Shown one piece after another: positions 34,519 through 46,619 of a stretch of 64,000 nucleotides of DNA. Each line of letters begins with the position of its first letter. The first letter of the stretch is position 1. Both the position numbers and the translations under genes were made by a program. This DNA comes from Parelaphostrongylus tenuis. Its lineage: Eukaryota; Nematoda; Chromadorea; Rhabditida; Metastrongylidae. The notes below the pieces were generated by a model. It worked only from the letters and a program-made list of their open reading frames with translations, was not told where the DNA came from and did no database searches. The stretch covers positions 1 through 64,000 of the forward strand of contig JAHQIW010004658.1 in the NCBI GenBank assembly GCA_019055375.1, written 5' to 3'.

Positions 34519-36080
34519 TTGAATGATAAAATAACACAAAATCTTAGAGCAAATTCTAAAGATGCATCGCTGAACTCAAAACATGTTTTCTGCCTACCAC
34601 TGGCGTCATAGCCATCTTCTATCATAGCAACCACTTGGGTTAGACAATTGAGCGTTTTTTGTTACAATGATTACATCATAGAAGAACCGTCATTACTAAA
34701 CGACATCAAAAAGATAACTCCAAAAAATTGTGATATGGGATCAAACTAACAACCCTTTTTTCGGTGGATGTAGTGCCCAGTACCAGAGAGGCGTTAGACA
34801 ACCAGTGATTCCCCACACTGGGGGTTAGAGTTGCGGAGAGGAAGGCGGACAGTTCATCCTTGCTGGTCAAACACACAGAGGCTGGGTCTGCGGAAGTCAG
34901 AAAGTTAAAAAAGCTCCCAAGATGATTATTTTCAATTATTATGGTTTATTTTAAAAGCTTACAGAAGGTGGATAAACGATTTATTGCGGCTAGCGCTTCG
35001 TGACTGGCCTTTCTCGGAGCTCCCACTTTCTCAAATTCTCAGTTAACGAGAAAAGTGTTGCGGGAAAGGAGAGAGAAGAAAGATACGTGAGGTGTAGAAT
35101 GTTTGGACAAGCCATATTCATCCCATTGGAATCGGAACGACAAATCAATGATGTATGGGTGTCTCAACATTTGAGAAATTGAAATACCTTAAGACTTTTA
35201 ACCTTATGGGATGGCTACAGAAATTACTGCACGTAGAACAAATTGTGCGAGTTTCGTTGTTTGACTAGGGTCTTTTTCTCCGTTATCAAATTTTTTGGAA
35301 ATCTTGCATTACTTTCACAGAACACTATATTCCTTCAAGAAATTTTCAAGATTTGAGCTAACGACTGGTTATTGAAAGGCCAGTGTCACAAATTCCTAAT
35401 ACATACCATTGCAAGGAATGAGCTCCGCATGAGAAATGGAAACTCAATTTTCTATTACAGCGGAAGAGAAAGGTTTTTTAGGAAAATCAAAAGCACTGTT
35501 AGATTCGCTGAAAAATGTGCTACCGAATAGCTACTGAAGTCCTCAAAAAGAGGTTTGTTGAGCGAAAAATGCTTGAGTGTGAAATACAATCGACTTTTCA
35601 ATGTTGCAGTATCGAATAAAGGCCTTTCAAAAAACAAACCACATATTTCAAATTTTCGCAATCTAGGCTATCAAATGACTGCTTAAATATCTGGAAAGAG
35701 CCAAGAATTCTTTATTTTTGACCATGGATACTGATGAAGGATGAACCGTATTTTTCGCAGAGATGAACGCGCGCTCTTCCTGCGCTAACTCCGTCTCCAT
35801 GCTGCAATTACCGCCACATAGACCTATATCAGAGGTGGTCTTTACTTGTAGAGAGTGCTTTTTAGTTACCTTCCTGCAAGACAGGCGATACAAAAGCACA
35901 AGAAAGGTTGAAAACTGGTTTTTTTCACAAATCTGTGGTATAAAGTTGAAAAATTAAGATTTCTGAGTAGCCCTCTATATCAAAAAAACCTGTACAAACG
36001 TTTTCATTTGTGATATTCCACTTTTTGTGCAACAATAAGATATCTTTAATGCAGAAATTTAGCCTATAAAGGTAAAATTA

Positions 36081-36370
36081 TTAAGCTTTCGACACTCGTC
36101 AATCCCTAAGAGATGTACCATGCATCCGTCTTTAATTTCAACAACGTTCGAGGTGATCGAATGCATATCTTGCCTTTTAGAATGGCTCGCTGGCCTTCCG
36201 CTAAACCGAATTAGGCTGCTTGTCCTCTCAGACAAGTCTAGACCCGTCTGGTACGAACTTACCGACCCGGGAGGGATGAATGTCTTGATGTGCTATGAGC
36301 GCGAGATCGAACCATTGACTTGGTGTGCAACGCAGAGCATCCTTAACCACTGCGCTACATGCGCTCATTT
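36081..36370 (-). mobile_element. tRNA-derived SINE, copy 3
   Basis: Best-preserved tRNA head of the family. On the minus strand GAGCGCATGTAGCGCAGTGG carries the A box, and GGTTCGATCTCGCGCTC carries the B box and ends in a sequence that pairs with the first six bases. Homologue of the SINE at 2,031-2,325. Confidence 0.8.
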
Positions 36371-36984
36371 ACATTATTTACAGTTATCATAGATTTTACC
36401 TATACAAATTAATATAGCTGTTATGATGTCCAAGCTGCGGGGTAACATTTTAAGCGTGAAATGTAATCTCTTTTCGCACTCACGATGCTCTATGATAATT
36501 TCTCAAGAAAACCAAATACCGTTGTCAAATTCCTCGAAATTTGAGCTATCGAATAACGAGTAGGACTTTGCTGACGAGCCATATCGCAGCCCCAGCCGAG
36601 CAAATGGAGCAAACTGAGTGTCAAACATAATTTCATTTCCTCTAATTCAACGTAACAATAAGTCTTTTGAAAAAATAAAGCAAATCATTGAGGTCACAGA
36701 GATCTAAGATTCTTAATATTTACCGCATTTTTGAGAGAAGACTTTTTCCCAACGAGAAAGGCCTTCGAACAATCGTATACCTCATCTGCTGCACATCATC
36801 CCTTAGGGGTTCATATGCTAATCGCTGAAATCCTTCCGTTTGAATGAAAAATGTTACAGTACCAAAAAATTGGCGCCGTGGAAGGCATTGATCGCTTGAA
36901 AGGCGAAACGTGGAGCGAGTTTAGCTGTCACAGGAAGAAAAAAATTGCACAAATTCCATTAGGCCAGTCGGAAAAGCGCGCGTT

Positions 36985-37265
36985 GACAGTCATACGTGCT
37001 TGGCTGAGATCCGCGAGCAGGTCAGCGGTCTCTAAGGATACCGTACGACAGCAAGCATATCAACCCTTTCCTTTATCTATGTGAGTGCATTTTCTTATGC
37101 TTTGTGATTTCAAAGCCGTCTTCTGACAGTCACGCGTTACTTGGGCCCAGACCCTAGAGCCGGGAAAGCGACTTCTAAGGATGTAGTACGACAGGAAGCA
37201 CAGTGGCCCTCTCTTTATCGATGTGAGTGCATTTTATGATGCTTTGTAATTCCAGAGTTGTTTTG
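36985..37265. repeat. Tandem pair of ~145-bp units, L-B
   Basis: Counterpart of 2,940-3,225, with the same internal landmarks (GACAGTCA, GTACGACAG, TTTATCGATGTGAGTGCATTTT). Confidence 0.6.
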
Positions 37266-38984
37266 ATAGCTTGTGAAGTCGAAGGGAAATAGCTGAATAC
37301 CGTATTTCAGCTAATTTAGATTTGGCTGTGAAGTCTTTGGTCATGGCCAGATTTTTATGACTATTTCTCAAATCTACCATAGCAAAAATGCCATGGTTCC
37401 ATCACTATAATATATTTTGGTTTTCTTCTAATTAAATAATGAGATCTGAGGATGAAAGCAGTTCCTAGATCTTTTACGAGGACACGACTCCCTCGGCTGC
37501 TGGGGCTATAGCGGAGGAACAGGTATTATTTTATCAGATAGGTCCCAATTTCTCTCTCTTCTCGACAAACAGTGCTGTCAGCACAGATGTGAACTCTATG
37601 TAAAAAATAGAGTGAGCAATAGTTGCGAATTCGCAAGGCTTGGTTTTATTTTTCACTTGTCATTCAAGGTCGGCTTTAGCACTACTGAAGGTGGCGAATC
37701 TGAAAGAGTTAGTCACCGCTGTATCGCAATCTGAACCCCCATTGAAATACATTCACAAAATGTTTTTAATCCGCCACAAGTCATAAACTTCCGACGTAGT
37801 TCTTAGATTTTTCTGCTTAATAAGTAACCTATAAAGTTCCTAATTCAATTTATGAGACCAATGTTTTTTGCAGTTTTCAGCGGAGCATAAATGGAGCATC
37901 GTTGTGAGTTATGACAAAATTAGCTAACTAATCCTTTATTCGCTAATTAGTCCTCTATCGCAGCCCATTTTCGACCCTTTGCGGACAAGAATTTCTACTT
38001 TCCCTTAGTTTTGACAGTCATGTGATAGCTTAAACCTCGGCAATTATGGAAGTGCGCTTGTTTTCTGAAAAGATCTTTTTATTGCGCTAAAGCAGCGGAA
38101 TTATTGAGTTACACACTCGGCGCTCATCATCGCATCTCTCGCATCGTTCAACCTTTTTCAAAACAATCTTGAAATTCGCACTTTTCGCTGTTTAATCGTA
38201 ATGTTCCCTCCACCATCACGAATTTTTGGTGGGTATTCTGCATTAATGTTGTAGAAATAACTTTGTTTAATCTTTCTCTCAGCTTAAACTATTATTGTCA
38301 TTTTTGAACTGTCGATTGAACCGGTTGTGAAGCGTAAGCCAAGAAGTGTGAAACATAATTTTCTCAAAACCTATTTTCTGCTGACCTCGGCATAAATCAG
38401 AAAGCTCTGTACTTCCATTATGCCAACTATACTGATAGCCATTCGATGTTTTGTAGTAGCTTGAAAATACATTTTTCAACAGTGAAGTTTGTTCTGCGAA
38501 GTCTTTTTGAGACTAAATAGCTGGTTCTTTGGGTTTCACAGTGTTTTTTGGTGATAATGCAATGAAACTCTATTAAAGTCAGTTTATCGCACCTAAAGAG
38601 ATAATTTATTGCTGAAGGGTGTTCTAAAAACTCAAGTGTAGTAAAAAGAACACTCAGTTGTTTTAAAAATCTCTGCTTCGCAATACGATGGCTGCAATCA
38701 AAAAAAGCAAAACCCAACTCCTATTGCACATTACTTTCGATGATGCTGCAAAGCTGTAATTCGTAAACACATTTTCGACTTGTGACGCACGACTTTCAGC
38801 TTACACAGGAAAATTAGAGATGAGTATGATTGAGATAGGATTATTGTAGACAAAATAGCATAAAAATGCTCAGTAATACTTCGATATATGACCTTTTAGT
38901 GGTTCTCTCAAAAATTTGAAAATTTAGAAGAAGCACTGGCAGTGTTTTTAGGTTGTGGTGGTCAGTGATGTATAGACGAGCTTA

Positions 38985-39409
38985 AACGATAATTAAAATA
39001 GTTTATTCATGAACATGGAAACACAAGAAGATCCGCATGAAATGTTCTACAAAACGGAGCGGCGTGAAATTTCGGAGCCACTTACAAGATTGAGAACCGA
39101 AATATTTGCTGAAACGACAGCGTTTTTGCGGTATATACAACTAAATGAGGTGCTGCGAGCTTGAATTACTGCTCGAAACGAACGAAATGACTTGCGCAGC
39201 TGTTGTGTTTTTTTCAATGGTAAATATACTGATTGTGTTTAGAAGGAATGAATTCGATCAAAAGTCTATGAAGCAAGAAGAACAGGACGAAGTATGCGAT
39301 GGAATTAAACGGCGTGGAGGTATGGAAACCTATTTACAAAATCAGATGCTAGACTGAGAGCCGGATCACATAAGAAGACATAGCTGAAACACCGCCACTG
39401 CTCGTTGAG
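38985..39409 (+). pseudogene. Exon-like decayed coding stretch, L-B
   Basis: Counterpart of 5,456-5,886. A charged, coding-like run (KQEEQDEVCDGIKRRGG) and the same terminal TPPLLVE before GTAAGT are visible, but in frames that require indels to join. Not recognised. Confidence 0.3.
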
Positions 39410-39839
39410 GTAAGTCAAAATTTCTAATCTCTCTTGAGCACGATACAGGATACTAGAACCTCCGATCCAGCGATTTATGACTCCGAGTAATGACTTATCC
39501 TGTTTGCATATGCCCAGGTTTTCGACGTGATATCACTGAACAGAAAGATCTTGAAGTTTAATAGTACGGGATGTAATATTCCTTGCTGTCTTTTCTGCAA
39601 TCTTGCTCCTCTTTCAAGCTCCGCAAGCCGTTCCTTTCATGCTGCTAAATTGTGGAGCATGTTCCGTACAGTGTGAATATGACATCTAAGAGAAATACTC
39701 AAGAATTTTTTTTTTGTAAGATTTAACCCAAAACAACCTTCGCATAAGCGTTGTTAAATATTTAGTTGACTGAACAATTCTTCAAAATACATTGGAAATC
39801 CAAAGTTTATACATAAGTTCAAGTGAAAACCACTAATTA

Positions 39840-39970
39840 TTCTTCAAACAAAAAAGACCTTCTTCTGCCAACGGTCTGAAGCTTTCGGATCTGCTCAAAT
39901 CGTCATTCATTAGGCTTTGAATCAAAAACTCCTGGCATGCCTCTACAACTCAATCAAATATCACGAATTT
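39840..39970 (-). pseudogene. mariner transposase remnant truncated at the unit B junction
   Basis: Matches the C-terminal part of the remnant at 6.37-6.69 kb (regions around SRVFDSEP and the final RWQK segment) and then stops. The next bases belong to the short dispersed repeat that begins the M block. The truncation therefore marks a rearrangement breakpoint rather than simple decay. Confidence 0.65.
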
Positions 39971-39971
39971 T

Positions 39972-40075
39972 TAGAAAACGGAGAGAAAAACCCTAATCAT
40001 ACAACGAAAATCGCTCACCGCTGCGTATTTCCCTTTGCGAACATCGATTTCCATAGCCGTCCCTTAGGCTTCAAA
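39972..40075 (-). repeat. Short dispersed repeat at the unit B junction
   Basis: Same element as at 18,487-18,590. To its left is the truncated mariner of L-B, to its right the M block, so it abuts the point where about 12 kb of unit A sequence is absent. Confidence 0.55.
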
Positions 40076-40692
40076 GTACAAACAATACCACATTAAAAAG
40101 TTCTCACCCTACTAGCTTTGTTTGTCAAAAGTTTCGTTTTAGGAGCGAATTTTGTTTTTGCCATCTCATAGAATATATGAGGGGATTTCACCAACCAAGT
40201 AGAAAGAAAAATGAGAGAAACATAAATACAGAATTTCTGTAGCCAACCCTTTATTAAAATTAAATGTATTCTATAAAGAACGACGCCTAAACAAGTAAAG
40301 CTATTAGTCGTACGAATAATTCGTACGACGTAGACTCATTTCAAAATATTTTTGCAGAAGTTGTTTTGACTGCGTGAATTAGGTACAAATTTTTTATTCA
40401 TGATTATTGTCAGTTCTTTTTCATTCCAGGATACGATTCGGAATACAATCACATGAATGCTGAAATATGAGCGGAAATCAGAATCTCAGGTGCGCTTTCT
40501 AACCGCGTTCTTCTTTTCAGAAGACGACCTGTTTTCAACACATCAACTGAGGTTCTTGTTTTGTTTTTTTCTTCTTTTCAATTAGAGTGTAATAGTAATA
40601 ACACAGTGTGATGGCTCAAATAAGCGTACCAAGCGTTTACGATCCTTGCATAAATTAAAAGGCTAATGGGCTCCATACACTAATGCCTCTAA

Positions 40693-40693
40693 C

Positions 40694-40747
<54 letters not shown>

Positions 40748-40800
40748 ATATATATATGTGCGTGTGTGTGTGTGTGTGTATGTATGCACGTGTGCATGCA
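40693..40800 (+). repeat. (TA)n microsatellite grading into (TG)n
   Basis: About 70 bp of TA repeats, then GTGTGTGTGTG and TATG-type sequence, at the M-block position held by (TG)n at 13.7 and 19.2 kb. Confidence 0.95.
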
Positions 40801-41856
40801 TGTGTTTGTGTCTCTATGAGCTGTTCTTCTGAAACTCATCAAATGGCTACTATATGCTTGAAATCTTTATAGTGTATGAATTAAACTACGAAGGTTGATC
40901 AAGAAATGGTCACCCTGGCGAATTGAAAAATTGTCGAAACCTTTCTGCATGGTATAACTTGTAAGCTGCCATCTCTGGTAATTTTCTTTGCGATCTTGGA
41001 GCCTATTGTGTAAGATTGTGTCATGAATTTTCTTCTTGTCTCCTCGAAAGCGTGTCGAAATTTGGTTAATCTGAATCATCTTTGTCCCTTGCAAAATAGT
41101 TTTACGTAGGCTCCTTCACATTCCAACACAACCTTGCGGTAGTGCTGCATGAGCAATTTCGCGGCCATGTAGTCATCAAGAATTTTCTTATTATATTAAG
41201 CAGCTTTTATCAGTGGTGTGAGTACGATGTATGTCCGATAATGTAGAGTAATATACAAATTTTTGAGCTATTGCTGGAATGGAACATGCTCTCCACCCTT
41301 CGCCGGGCACGTGCTCACCAATATTACTATCTAGAGTCGTATTCTGCTACCGCTCTTTGAACAAATTTCGAAAATGTGGATCATTAGTTATTACATTTTC
41401 TCCATAGTCAAGGCGAGCGCATTTTCTTGAATGCCAAATTGAATGATAATAGCTGAAAAATGTACTATACCAGATAAGAGTCTACCGCTTTCGAATCAGT
41501 TATGGACCAACTCAATAGACCAATAGTGAGATGACGTGCCAAATCTTTTCATTAGACTTTGCTACCATTAAAGACATTAGAAGCATCACAATCTTTCATG
41601 CTGTTTATAGGAATGAATCACCTACGTATGGCCATTTGCGCTGTGCAGCGCTAAGTTTACTGTCAGAGCAATACCTGGAATGTGAATCTTAGCATCATTT
41701 AATGATTATATCAAACGACTTGAAGCAAAACAAAGTAGATGGTCTTATAAGGCTTTTTCATAATCATTCCCCATAAAGTGACTATGATTGACAGAACGGT
41801 CCTTGCCGTTCACCTCCTGGTATGCAATGAGCTATTTTTCGAGGAAATCCGGCACG

Positions 41857-41864
41857 TTTTTCAG
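41857..41864 (+). promoter_or_regulatory. Splice acceptor abutting the srx start codon, copy B
   Basis: TTTTTCAG, a strong nematode acceptor, directly precedes the ATG at 41,865. This suggests spliced-leader trans-splicing at the start codon. Unlike copy A, the frame upstream stays open to an ATG at 41,778, so a longer N-terminus cannot be excluded from this copy alone. Confidence 0.5.
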
Positions 41865-41936
41865 ATGACAAACCTCTCACCCACTCCGCTTCATGTTCAT
41901 ACAGAGAACGTTCTGGTTTCGGTGATCATGTCAGTG
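41865..41936 (+). CDS. srx copy B exon 1
   Basis: 72 nt, N-terminal peptide beginning MTNLSPTPLHVHTEN; GTGAGT donor, phase 0. Confidence 0.75.
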
Positions 41937-42405
41937 GTGAGTTCTGTGCAGTGCCCTCTGTAAGTTATAAAAGTACCACACATTTGGGAAACCCGAACTT
42001 CGAGTCTCTAGTGTTGAACCTGTATATCGCTTCCGAAGCTTTCATTACGATCAGTGGATTATATGTAGCATGTACCGTATTTGCATGGACCTCTGTTGAC
42101 GTCTTTATCAAATAACCACCATTGAAAAAAAACTCATCAATAAAAATTGCAACATCTCGCTTTCCTGAAATTGTTTTAGCACCTTTTATATATTATGTTA
42201 TATATTCAAAGATTCAATATATTCGAAATTTTGAACGTGTTGTTTATTTACAGTGATGGATCTACATATATCAATTATCAATGTCCTAACTTGAAAATAT
42301 TAAGTTTTAATTGCAATCTGGCCTGCCTGTATTCAATGTTTCAATCAGAAAATGAATTTCATAGCTCACCCTTTCCGAGGAGCAAAGAAAATATGTGACT
42401 TTCAG

Positions 42406-42566
42406 GTCGGAGTGTCTGGGTTGGTTTCAAATGGCACTGCTTTGTTAGCACTGCGATACAATCCGGCATTACAGAATTTGTTTGGTTTACAGTGCTTCTC
42501 TCACACCGTCGCCAATATTGGCAGTCTACTTGTATTCGTCTTCTGGATTACACCGGTGACATTATT
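42406..42566 (+). CDS. srx copy B exon 2
   Basis: 161 nt with TTTCAG and GTAAGG borders. TM1-TM2, GLVSNGTALLALRYNPAL and CFSHTVANIG conserved. Confidence 0.88.
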
Positions 42567-42914
42567 GTAAGGCTATAAAGTCTGGGTTTGTTGACATTTC
42601 AGAGCAATCTGTTGTAGTCAATCATATTGCAAATCGTTTTTTATGGGGCTTGTGATGGCTGCACTCATTCCTTATTTTTTAAACATCAAGCTAGGTTGGG
42701 CCGGTACTTTCTCTCTATCCCACCCATTTTCACTCCCTTGGAATAATCTCATTTTTTGTTTTTTCCTCATTTTTTTCACCATCGACAATTCTCTAAGGCA
42801 CGTGACTTCACGTGTGCAAGAACAAACAGAAACGTGGTTGAAAGTCTATACAGAGTAATAGTTCTATAAGGACTTTGAGAATTCGAGTAGAATAGGAGAC
42901 CTCATCATTTACAG

Positions 42915-43137
42915 CGGAAGCGAAATAGCTACTGGGCCGATAGGCAAATTGTTCGGTTCGGTGAGTATGTTGCTGTGGAATGTGTGCGTCTGTTCCCATC
43001 TCGCCATCGCTTTGAACAGAGCTGCCGTCACCGCGATGCCTCTACGAGCTTCATTTGTGCGATCTAAGAGAATTACTTCGTGCACCATTTAATCTGCTGG
43101 ATGATCGGTTTCTTTCATGTAGTACCAAATTTTTGGA
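42915..43137 (+). pseudogene. srx copy B exon 3 (1-bp deletion)
   Basis: 223 nt against 224 in copy A. The frame is good up to RSKRITSC, then a missing base creates an immediate TAA. Sequence after it still matches TM4 in the shifted frame. Confidence 0.85.
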
Positions 43138-43309
43138 GTGAGTCTTGACAATTTTTACATGCAATCTCCATATGCAACATTCATTATAATGGCTCAAAAT
43201 AAACCAGTAATTTTCTATATTATTGAGCTAATACCAAGTTAAATTAGGAAAAATATATTTTGCAATCCCCTTAGCATGTTTCCCTTTTTAAAGTGGTATG
43301 TATCTGAGT

Positions 43310-44220
43310 TGGTAATTCACCAGGTGATCGTCCTGGCAACGTGAATTTCTGTTGTCGCATCAAATCGCCCTGATAAGTGGGTATCAATCTTGTGAAGTAA
43401 CTTCTCTCGGTAGTGTCGTTTGATACGGCACGACTCTTCACGCAACTCCCATCCTATATGATCTGCTTGATAGGAGGCTAGTGGTTGACAAAGAGCTGTG
43501 ATTGGAGATACCGCCGAAATGTGCATAAGCCGAAATGTGGCCACGACGAAACGTAATATAACCAACTTTGGATGGCGGATGTAAACATTTGCAAAACTAT
43601 ATGATTTGAATTTTAGGCACCAATATATGCTCTATAAGTCAGTCACATTTTAAGTGGTGCATAAGATTGGGCTACGCTATGTGCCAGTTAACAGATGACC
43701 AGCATGCATTGCCAGCAACGATGCATACCATATTCGATAACGACAATAGATTAACATCCGTCCTACATACAAGGGCATCGTTGAAAAGGATTCTTCATTC
43801 AAGCAAACCTCCACTTTATTGGACTTGACTCATTGTGGTAATGACCACTCATTTTCGACTCGGATCAGTAAGGCGAATGAATACACATACTGATTTGCAC
43901 ATGCACTAGTTTGAGGAAGCCGATCATTATTCAAATTATTGGTCATATTCTTCCAAACACGTCTGGTACTAAGTGGTGACTTTTTGAAAATGAAATCATT
44001 GGGAAGCTCTGAACGGAACTTCGATCTAATGCTGTAAAGCTTTTATTAAAGTGTACTGACGAGAGAAGTACTTCATTGCAGTAGAACTCCACCTCATACA
44101 TGTGACTTAAACGGCAACGGACACAATTATCACGAAACGGCCCCACGTTCGCTGCGGCTTACTCTGGCTTAAAAGTCGACAAGAACTTCGAAACGGTGGC
44201 CAAATATGTATATCTTATCC
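43310..44220 (-). other. Conserved block in srx copy B intron 3, unidentified
   Basis: Counterpart of 22.2-23.1 kb. An 82-codon minus-strand frame (43,317-43,565) includes RIKRHYREKLLHKIDTHLSG. The copy A version of the same frame is cut short. Probably a relic; not recognised. Confidence 0.3.
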
Positions 44221-44989
44221 TAATTTCATATCCGTATAAAATGTAATAATTATTCTCATCGTTCATCAGATTTGTAGCATTCAAAAGTACACGGATCACG
44301 TCACTTCAAAAACATGGAGCCATTTGGACGTTGATGTTCACGTTTCCTTATCAGAAAGTGATAAATGAGTGAAGCATTTAGAGCTGGCCATTTCGAAAGG
44401 GAAATATTAATAAATTATGCGTATCAGATACGTAGATTTCAAGAATACCGTTTTAGCCTAAATTTGCAAAAACCATTTTCATTCATTTAACGCAAAATTT
44501 ATTCCCTATTTTATTCTTCCTGATGAATTTGACGATATTTTATTAACGTAAGAGTATAATAGGACCGGCTTAGCTTCAGATGCACACCAACATCCAAGTG
44601 CTCTTCTAAATCTAACTGCAAACTGCAGCAAGCGCTCAACTTGTCAAAACGACCCTCAGGATTCTTTCGAAATCACATTTGTTATTCATATGCCGTTGAA
44701 AATTGAAATTAGATGGCGGACTGCCGCAACGTCAATTGTTGAATAAAGATTAATGTAACACCTCATGCTTTGCTCAAAGATGAAAATAAGGTTTTGAATC
44801 ATGCCGAGGTTGATAGATAGTCGGTCTTGGGAATAAAAATCAGATATATAAAATTAACTCCTATGATAGATTGCGTTAAGTCGTTAGTAGCCATGGAATA
44901 TGAGTGAGTTTAATGAAATCATGTCGGACTGTGATGTTTGCACAAACTTATAGACTATTGTTTCCTATCACATAGCGCTCTTATTTCAG

Positions 44990-45162
44990 CCGATAGTTGT
45001 TTCCTCGTTTTCAATACGAAGGAGTGGAAATGGAACGGTTCTTATACATTGTGCGGATACATCATGGGAGTCTTCGTAGAGTTCTACACTAATGTGGGCA
45101 TTCTGATTCTGGTTTTTCTTCTCGACTGCATCACGTTAATCTTTCTGAGAGTTAAGCACAAG
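44990..45162 (+). CDS. srx copy B exon 4
   Basis: 173 nt, acceptor TATTTCAG, donor GTTAGT (weaker than the GTAAGT of copy A). Encodes the TLCGYIMGVFVEFY segment. Confidence 0.85.
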
Positions 45163-46619
45163 GTTAGTAGTGAATCAATTGGTCAATATAATAAGCGTTC
45201 AACTTTGATATGACAACAAAAATGCTTAGATACTTGGACACCTGAACACTTTTTGCTTGTTTAGTACACTAAGGCAATGGTTACGCTTTCCTTGGCCACT
45301 CCTGTTTGCACCCTACTATCGAGCAGCACGCTCTGCCTTTTTTCAAGCTGATATAACTGGTTGTCCATTGAGCAGTAGCTCTGAATTTTGGCAGGTGCAT
45401 ATGAAAGACTGGGGAGTGTGCTCACGAGATATAAAGCTCTTCAAGTACTCAGTTCACATCTTTTTAGCATCGGATGTTGTTAAATTCTCAAAGGCGGACA
45501 ACTTTTGTGATCTCAAAAGATAATGCCATTGGAATGACAAATTGCCTTTATTTGCCTGACATGGAAGTAGAGCGGCATGATTATAGAAGGCATGCGAACA
45601 GTAGATTTGGATGGTTTTTTCAATTGCCTTTCTGGAAGCCACAAGTATTGGGTCTGAGTGTTGGAGTGCAGTCACCTTGGATTTGCCATTAGCAAAAGCG
45701 CGGTGGACTTTGCGAATTGCTTCCCTGTTGGCGTATCAGCTTATGTGTCTCTGGAGATAAATACCTCTTTGACTTAATTTCGCTTTCTCGACTTTCATAA
45801 AGGCAAACGTAAGCGTGCTACTCCAGCCAATCGTAGTCCTCGCTAATGATTCTATATAATCATCTTTCCAGGATTCATCTAATGAGTTAAATGTATCCCT
45901 GCATGCAAAAGATGTTTATCGCATTTCAGAACTTGAAGACTTTCCTTCCTTTACGTGAAGAGCGGTAGCTTCCAAAGGAAAAACAATGGCTCAAGTTGTG
46001 TGAAATTTTAAGACTATAGCGGCATTGGTCATGCAAAACCTTTGATTCACTATATTGCGCACCACTTGCTTGTAATACTTTTCAATGGGTGATTCCAGTG
46101 TCCACTACTGAGAGTGAGCTCATGAAGTTGAACTGAAATGAATGGTTTTGCTCGTCGTGATAAGCATAGCCTGAAATGATGTGAGACTACTCCAGTCTTC
46201 CCCATCCTGTGCAACCCGATACTGTAGAACTACGGTCCTTTTCAAAACAGAGGTTATCAGGCCTAGTTACTTTGATGCGTTTACTGTTTGATACAAGAGT
46301 TCACTTTGCTGAGCTCTAACTGTAATTAATGGATAGTTGCAGGTTGTTTACCGCTTTATCCGCCGATGGGCAGATAAGAGCTGAAGTACAATACCTCTTT
46401 CCGGTCTACCTGTCACGCCTTTAACTGGTAGTCCTAAGAAGGATTGCTTTGTACGAAAGAGTGTATGGGGTGTACTGACTCGACAAAAAGAGGGGTTCAG
46501 TTCCAGAACCGATTTGCGTTTGAGGAACGCGTGATCACTTTAGACCCCGTTTGATTTCCCGGCACTTTTCCGTTGTTCGCTTAGTTTCACACCTCGACAA
46601 AGACGTTTTTTTTGGTTGC

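Larger units (their letters stand above)
33545..39970. repeat. L block, copy B (segmental duplication)
   Basis: Same order of landmarks as 1-6510: minus-strand two-exon fragment (34.1-34.5 kb), tRNA-like B-box (34.74 kb), satellite repeats, SINE (36.08-36.37 kb), tandem pair (36.98-37.27 kb), exon-like stretch (39.0-39.4 kb) and the C-terminal end of a mariner transposase. It stops inside that mariner remnant, at about 39,970, where sequence matching 18,487 onward begins. Confidence 0.85.
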
